Shown: piece after piece, positions 6,308 to 9,275 of the stretch
Position numbering within the stretch: the first letter of the stretch is position 1
How the letters are laid out: each line of letters begins with the position of its first letter
DNA from: a bacterium
GTDB taxonomy: Bacteria; Eremiobacterota; Eremiobacteria; Baltobacterales; Baltobacteraceae
DNA length: 9,275 nucleotides
Reading direction: 5' to 3'
NCBI GenBank assembly: GCA_021781095.1
Contig: JAJXXM010000098.1
Coordinates: 1-9,275 of the forward strand
Program-made: the position numbers and the translations under genes
Notes under the pieces: model-generated
Told to the model about the DNA's origin: nothing
What the model saw: the letters and a program-made list of their open reading frames with translations, nothing else
The model's database searches: none

Positions 6308-6940
6308 ATGGGTACGAGCGAGCGACCAAACGACCGATCATCATTCGCGACCGATTCCGCGCGCGTCGAAGCCTTTAGCGACGGCGTCTTGGCGGTGATC
6401 ATTACGATAATGGTGTTGGGGCTGAAGCCGCCGAATGGAACGAGCTTGGAATCGTTGCGCGCGGTGGTGCCGACGGTTGCAACGTATGTGTTGAGCTTCG
6501 TGTTCATCGGCATCTATTGGAACAACCACCATCACATGCTGCGCGCGGCGAAAATGATCGACGGTCGCGCGATGTGGGCGAACCTCCATCTATTGTTTTG
6601 GCTCTCGTTGATTCCGTTTACGACGAATTGGCTCGGGCAAAACCCGACGGCGCCGATTCCGACGGCGTTGTACGCCCTAGTATTGCTCCTCGAGGGGCTC
6701 GCCTATACGGTGTTGCAGCGTACGCTCGTCGCCGTGAACGGAGCCTCGACGCCGTTTGCGAAGGCCGTCGAATCGGATTCGAAGGGCAGGGCCTCACTCG
6801 TTATTTACGTTTGCGCGATCGGCTTTGCATTTCTGGCACCGGCGATCTCCGATATTCTTTTTGTCGCGGTTGCCGCGATGTGGGTCGTTCCGGATCGACG
6901 CCTCGAACGATTAATGATGGAAAGAGAGAATAGGCGATGA
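6308..6940 (+). CDS. TMEM175-family (DUF1211) membrane protein, probable potassium channel
   Basis: The 210-residue integral membrane protein belongs to the bacterial TMEM175 family, whose characterised members are potassium-conducting channels without the classical selectivity filter. The signature RVEAFSDGVLAVIITIMVL (19-37) at the start of the first membrane helix is diagnostic. Further hydrophobic segments lie at about 52-71, 92-108, 118-137, 164-181 and 183-194, giving about six. A histidine cluster WNNHHHM (71-77) follows helix 2, and TTNW (105-108) ends helix 3. The ATG at 6308 is chosen because AAGGAGG lies 7 bases upstream and the protein then starts just before the family motif. An upstream in-frame ATG at 6188 would overlap the divergent receptor gene. 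Its stop overlaps the next start (ATGA), so the two are translationally coupled. Channel function is from family knowledge. Confidence 0.88.
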   Translation: MGTSERPNDRSSFATDSARVEAFSDGVLAVIITIMVLGLKPPNGTSLESLRAVVPTVATYVLSFVFIGIYWNNHHHMLRAAKMIDGRAMWANLHLLFWLSLIPFTTNWLGQNPTAPIPTALYALVLLLEGLAYTVLQRTLVAVNGASTPFAKAVESDSKGRASLVIYVCAIGFAFLAPAISDILFVAVAAMWVVPDRRLERLMMERENRR

Positions 6941-7488
6941 AGTGGAAATTCGAACCCGGGCACAGTGCGGCCGAGTTTCGCGCCCGGCATATGATGGTGA
7001 CCTGGGTGCGCGGCTCGTTCAAAAACGTCGAAGGCGAGATCGATTTCAATCCGCAGTGCCCGGAGAAGCTCTCCGTCGAGGCGAGAATCGACGCGCGAGC
7101 CTGCTGGACCGGCGAGCCGACGCGCGACGACCATTTACGCAGCGCGGATTTTTTGCACTGCGAGGCGTACCCGAGCATTCGATTTACATCGACGGCGGTG
7201 GCGAAAATCGGCCCGAGCGATTATGAAGTCACTGGGAACCTTACCATCCGCGAAGCGACGCGCCCCGTACTTCTCGCCGTTCGGTATTTGGGAACGTGGC
7301 AGACGCCGTGGTGGGAAGACGGCGTCGATAAGGGCCCGAAGGAACGTGCCGGCTTTACCGGCACGACGAGCATCGACCGCTACGATTTCGGCGTCGATTG
7401 GAACGGTGCGCTCGCGAACGGCGGGGTCGTCGTCGGGCGTCGTGTCGAGATCGTTCTCGATGTCGAAGGGATCCGCGTCGACGAGTGA
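6937..7488 (+). CDS. YceI-family lipid-binding-like protein
   Basis: This 183-residue protein has the YceI beta-barrel pattern: an N-terminal strand WKFEPGHSAAEFRARHMMVTWVRGSF (3-28), the signature RDDHLRSADFLHCEAYPSIRFTS (63-85), VTGNLTIREATRPVLLAV (98-115), and AGFTGTTSIDRYDFGVDWN (138-156). YceI-type proteins bind long isoprenoid or fatty chains inside a lipocalin-like barrel. Many are periplasmic, but this one has no signal peptide, so a cytoplasmic location is predicted. Its ATG overlaps the TMEM175 stop in an ATGA, so both proteins should be made from one message. In the signature, FLHCEAYP has His-Cys where family members commonly have an Asp-containing FxD. The actual ligand and the reason for pairing with a channel are unknown. 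Confidence 0.9.
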   Translation: MKWKFEPGHSAAEFRARHMMVTWVRGSFKNVEGEIDFNPQCPEKLSVEARIDARACWTGEPTRDDHLRSADFLHCEAYPSIRFTSTAVAKIGPSDYEVTGNLTIREATRPVLLAVRYLGTWQTPWWEDGVDKGPKERAGFTGTTSIDRYDFGVDWNGALANGGVVVGRRVEIVLDVEGIRVDE

Positions 7489-7534
7489 AACGGAGCGCGC
7501 TCTGCGAAATGAAGGTGCGGCCGCGAACGAACGC

Positions 7535-7557
7535 ACGCCCGACGTTGGGGCGGGCGT
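7535..7557. other. Hairpin in the gap between the YceI gene and tRNA-Sec
   Basis: ACGCCCG (7535-7541) pairs with CGGGCGT (7551-7557) around a 9-base loop, with no T-run on either side. It could be a weak, factor-assisted terminator for the upstream pair or chance GC pairing. The rest of the gap (7489-7595) contains no gene, and I could not identify a clear tRNA promoter. Confidence 0.3.
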
Positions 7558-7595
7558 AGCGTGACCAAATAGCGAATCCGTGAACGAGCGCACGT

Positions 7596-7689
7596 GGGAG
7601 AGTACGGGTCTGGTGGCTCGCACGGTCTTCAAAACCGCTGAGGCCGGTTCACGCCGGCTGGTAGGTTCGATTCCTACACCCTCCCGCCA
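7596..7689 (+). tRNA. selC: tRNA-Sec (anticodon UCA), selenocysteine
   Basis: The 94-base gene folds as a bacterial selenocysteine tRNA. The acceptor arms are GGGAGAGT (7596-7603) and ACCCTCCC, giving the 8-bp length specific to Sec tRNA, with discriminator G and an encoded CCA (7687-7689). The D arm is GGGTC/GGCTC with a 4-base loop. The anticodon loop is CTTCAAA (7627-7633) with TCA at 7629-7631. A long extra arm contains GCCGG paired with CCGGC. The T arm is GTAGG-TTCGATT-CCTAC. Known function: serylated by SerRS, converted to Sec-tRNA by SelA with selenophosphate, and delivered to UGA codons by SelB. Oddities are an A-C mismatch at acceptor pair 6 and, at the outer anticodon stem, either an A-C mismatch or a bulged C. 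The gene stands alone; selA and selB are not in the window. Confidence 0.95.
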
Positions 7690-7726
7690 TACAGCGAATC
7701 CCTCGCGCCGCGCCGACGAGCGCTCC

Positions 7727-7754
7727 TTCACGATTGGCATCGCCATTCAATAAT
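7727..7754 (+). promoter_or_regulatory. Possible promoter of the PAS-domain gene
   Basis: TTCACG (7727-7732) is followed after 16 bases by AATAAT (7749-7754), matching consensus at 4 of 6 and 5 of 6 positions. It lies 38 bases after the tRNA end and 31 bases before the PAS gene start. The match is modest. The rest of the gap (7690-7785) shows nothing else recognisable. Confidence 0.3.
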
Positions 7755-7785
7755 CGAGCGTGCGCGACCGATAGGACGAGAGAAG

Positions 7786-8850
7786 ATGACGAGTCGCTTG
7801 CTGCCTGAGGATCGTCGCGATTCGCCCGAACGGGCGGCCTTGCTTGAGTTCGCAATCGATCAGGCAAACGACGGGATCGCGATTATGGAATTTACCGAGA
7901 ATCCGGCGGTTCCGGTGCGCATCGTGTACGCCAACGAAGCGGTCCAGCGACTGAGCGGTTACTCGCTTCAAGAACTCTCGCAACCAAATAATCCATTTTT
8001 GCAGATCCAGCCGCATAATCGCGCGCTCTACGAGGCGCTCTTTCCGAAGGTGCGGGCGGGGGCCTCGGTGCGCTTTGAGGTGGAGCTTGGGGCGAAGGGG
8101 CGTTCCTGTTGGATGGAGATTCGCTGGTCGCCCTTACGCTATTCCGGCGACGGCGTTACCCACTACGTTGCCGTTTTGCGCGACATCTCCGAGCGCCGTC
8201 GTGCCGTCGCCGAGCGCGGTGTGCTCTACCGCGCCCTTGAGGAGTCCGCCGACTACGTTGCGCTCTTCGATGCGCGCGCGCCCTCGCAGGGTGGGCCGCG
8301 CCTGCTCTACGCCAACGGCGCGTTGCGGAGCGTTCTTGGGTACGAAGCCGATGAGCTGGTCGGCATCTCGGGTGGGCGCCTGATCGCTCGCGATAACGAT
8401 CCGCGCGTGCTCGCGACGATCGACGAGTTGCTCGAATCCTCTCAATCGGTCGAAAAGGAGGTTCGTCTGCGACGCCGTGACGGCAGCTCGTTCTGGGTAG
8501 AGCTCGGCGTCCATCCCATTCGCGCGAGCGAATTGAACGAACACTGGCTCGCAGTCGCGCGCGATATCACGGATCGGCGGCGCACCACTCGCGATCGAGG
8601 GCTCGTTACGCGGGCGATCGACGTGCTGCCCATCCCGGTAGAGATTTTCGCCGTCGAGGCGCAAGAGGCGATCTCCATCTTTCGCAATCGCGCTGCCGAG
8701 GAGGCGCCGCCGCTCGCGGGCCACGAGCACGTCGAGCGCGCGCGCTCTACTGCCGCCGAGCAACGGTCGGAATGCGACGCCGCCGTAGTTCCGCTTCGCG
8801 ACCATAACGGCGTCGTCGACGCCATCGTCGTCTTTCAGTCTCCGCCGTAA
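7786..8850 (+). CDS. Stand-alone multi-PAS sensor protein without output domain
   Basis: The 354-residue soluble protein has PAS 1 (about 20-137: FAIDQANDGIAIM, VYANEAVQRLSGYSLQEL, FLQIQPHN, WMEIRWSPLRY, HYVAVLRDISERR) and PAS 2 (about 146-265: LYRALEESADYVALFD, LLYANGALRSVLGYEADELVG, RRRDGSSFWVELGVHPI, WLAVARDITDRRR). A third, degenerate PAS-like segment (about 272-352) ends in VVPLRDHNGVVDAIVVF. No histidine kinase, GGDEF, EAL, HTH or membrane segment follows, so it would have to signal through a partner. PAS 1 closely follows the LOV pattern, but the photoactive cysteine position in NCRFLQ is Asn69 (NNPFLQ, 68-73). The ATG at 7786 has a purine-rich GAGAGAAG just upstream. The stop lies 55 bases before sdaA. 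The ligand and partner are unknown. Confidence 0.85.
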   Translation: MTSRLLPEDRRDSPERAALLEFAIDQANDGIAIMEFTENPAVPVRIVYANEAVQRLSGYSLQELSQPNNPFLQIQPHNRALYEALFPKVRAGASVRFEVELGAKGRSCWMEIRWSPLRYSGDGVTHYVAVLRDISERRRAVAERGVLYRALEESADYVALFDARAPSQGGPRLLYANGALRSVLGYEADELVGISGGRLIARDNDPRVLATIDELLESSQSVEKEVRLRRRDGSSFWVELGVHPIRASELNEHWLAVARDITDRRRTTRDRGLVTRAIDVLPIPVEIFAVEAQEAISIFRNRAAEEAPPLAGHEHVERARSTAAEQRSECDAAVVPLRDHNGVVDAIVVFQSPP

Positions 8851-8862
8851 GGCGGCGCCTTT
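8842..8862 (+). terminator. Short hairpin across the PAS-gene stop codon, possible weak terminator
   Basis: CCGCC (8842-8846) pairs with GGCGG (8851-8855) around a GTAA loop containing the stop codon TAA, followed by CGCCTTTGG. The 5-bp stem and three Ts make it weak; read-through into sdaA is possible. Confidence 0.25.
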
Positions 8863-8891
8863 GGTACCAGGCTTTTGGACGAATAGAGCGG

Positions 8892-8897
8892 TACCAT
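8892..8897 (+). promoter_or_regulatory. Possible -10 element for a leaderless sdaA transcript
   Basis: TACCAT fits the TANNNT form of a -10 element and ends 8 bases before the sdaA ATG at 8906, which would place transcription start at or next to the start codon. No Shine-Dalgarno sequence is present in the A-rich stretch before the ATG. The overlapping GGTACCA (8890-8896) is repeated at 8863-8869. No good -35 is seen at the expected spacing. Confidence 0.3.
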
Positions 8898-8905
8898 AAA
8901 TAAAA

Positions 8906-9275
8906 ATGTATATCTCGCTCTTCGATATCTTCAAAGTCGGTTTGGGCCCCTCGAGCTCGCACACGGTTGGCCCGATGCGCGCGGCGGCGCGTTTCGCCAC
9001 GGCGCTTCGTGCCTCGGGAGAACTCGTTCGGACGCAGCGCATTCACGTCGATCTCTACGGCTCGCTCGCGCTCACCGGGCGCGGGCATGCGACCGATCGC
9101 GCGCTTCTGCTCGGGCTGGAAGGGCATCGCCCCGACGAGATCGATCCCGAGTTCGCTCACCGGCGCGTCGAAGAAATTCGCGCGGAGCGGCGGCTCCTCG
9201 TCGACGGAACGCAACCGATCGCGTTCGAGGATGCTCGCGATATCGCGTGGCGCATGGACGAACTCCTCGAACGCC
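8906..9275 (+). CDS. sdaA: L-serine dehydratase (iron-sulfur type), N-terminal part
   Basis: The first 123 codons of an L-serine ammonia-lyase, which converts serine to pyruvate and ammonia in the cytoplasm using a [4Fe-4S] cluster. The N-terminus MYISLFDIFKVGLGPSSSHT (1-20) followed by VGPMRAA is the hallmark of the serine dehydratase beta domain and aligns from the first residue with E. coli SdaA, which fixes the start. YGSLALTGRGHATDRALLLGL (51-71) is a second conserved block. The catalytic and cluster-binding alpha domain lies beyond the window edge, so whether this is a single-chain SdaA or a separate beta subunit (SdaAB type) cannot be decided. There is no ribosome-binding site before the ATG; a TANNNT element 8 bases upstream suggests a leaderless message. 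It follows the PAS gene by 55 bases on the same strand. Confidence 0.93.
   Translation, partial: MYISLFDIFKVGLGPSSSHTVGPMRAAARFATALRASGELVRTQRIHVDLYGSLALTGRGHATDRALLLGLEGHRPDEIDPEFAHRRVEEIRAERRLLVDGTQPIAFEDARDIAWRMDELLER

Noticed and set aside
7596..7689. tRNA-Sec as an integration site for an island.
   Set aside because: The CCA end is intact, no second copy of the tRNA 3' end is seen and no integrase gene lies in the window.
1..9275. CRISPR arrays, insertion sequences, rRNA genes and long direct repeats.
   Set aside because: Reading through both strands I found no spaced repeats, transposase motifs or rRNA-like sequence.

Overview
The window is GC-rich bacterial chromosome. Its coding style uses many GTC/CGC/GCG codons and has short gaps between genes. 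The organism is a diderm: a TonB-dependent outer-membrane receptor and a probable periplasmic protein are encoded. It decodes UGA as selenocysteine, because a complete tRNA-Sec gene is present. An oxidative TCA enzyme (isocitrate dehydrogenase) and a serine dehydratase point to a heterotroph. The overall style would fit a diderm lineage such as Eremiobacterota/Vulcanimicrobiota, but that assignment is an impression, not something the sequence proves. No mobile element, CRISPR array or rRNA was seen.

Layout. Bases 1-1405 (minus) hold a large isocitrate dehydrogenase (icd) that runs off the left edge. A compact divergent control region (about 1406-1514) carries a good minus-strand promoter and a 9-bp inverted repeat overlapping its predicted start site. 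On its other side is a 95-residue winged-helix regulator (1515-1802). Next on the plus strand are an exported protein of two similar domains with a methionine-rich insertion (1890-2786) and, 8 bases later, a Crp/Fnr-type regulator with a thioredoxin-like domain fused at its N-terminus (2795-3787). A strong 12-bp hairpin (3789-3819) separates this pair from the convergent TonB-dependent receptor (3842-6202, minus). Divergent from the receptor is a translationally coupled pair: a TMEM175-family membrane protein (6308-6940) and a YceI-family protein (6937-7488). The selC tRNA gene (7596-7689) follows, then a stand-alone multi-PAS protein whose first PAS domain looks like a LOV domain without its cysteine (7786-8850). 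The last gene is the start of L-serine dehydratase sdaA (8906 to the right edge), which has no Shine-Dalgarno sequence and may be leaderless.

How the parts may work together. The best candidate for an undescribed unit is 1890-3787. It pairs an exported protein with His, Cys and Met positions suited to soft-metal binding with a DNA-binding regulator carrying a CPFS thioredoxin-like domain. I infer an envelope metal/redox response unit, which has not been tested. The icd/winged-helix pair looks like a classic divergent repressor-target arrangement. The tRNA-Sec gene shows that the genome should encode selenoproteins and SelA/SelB/SelD elsewhere; no convincing selenoprotein is visible here.
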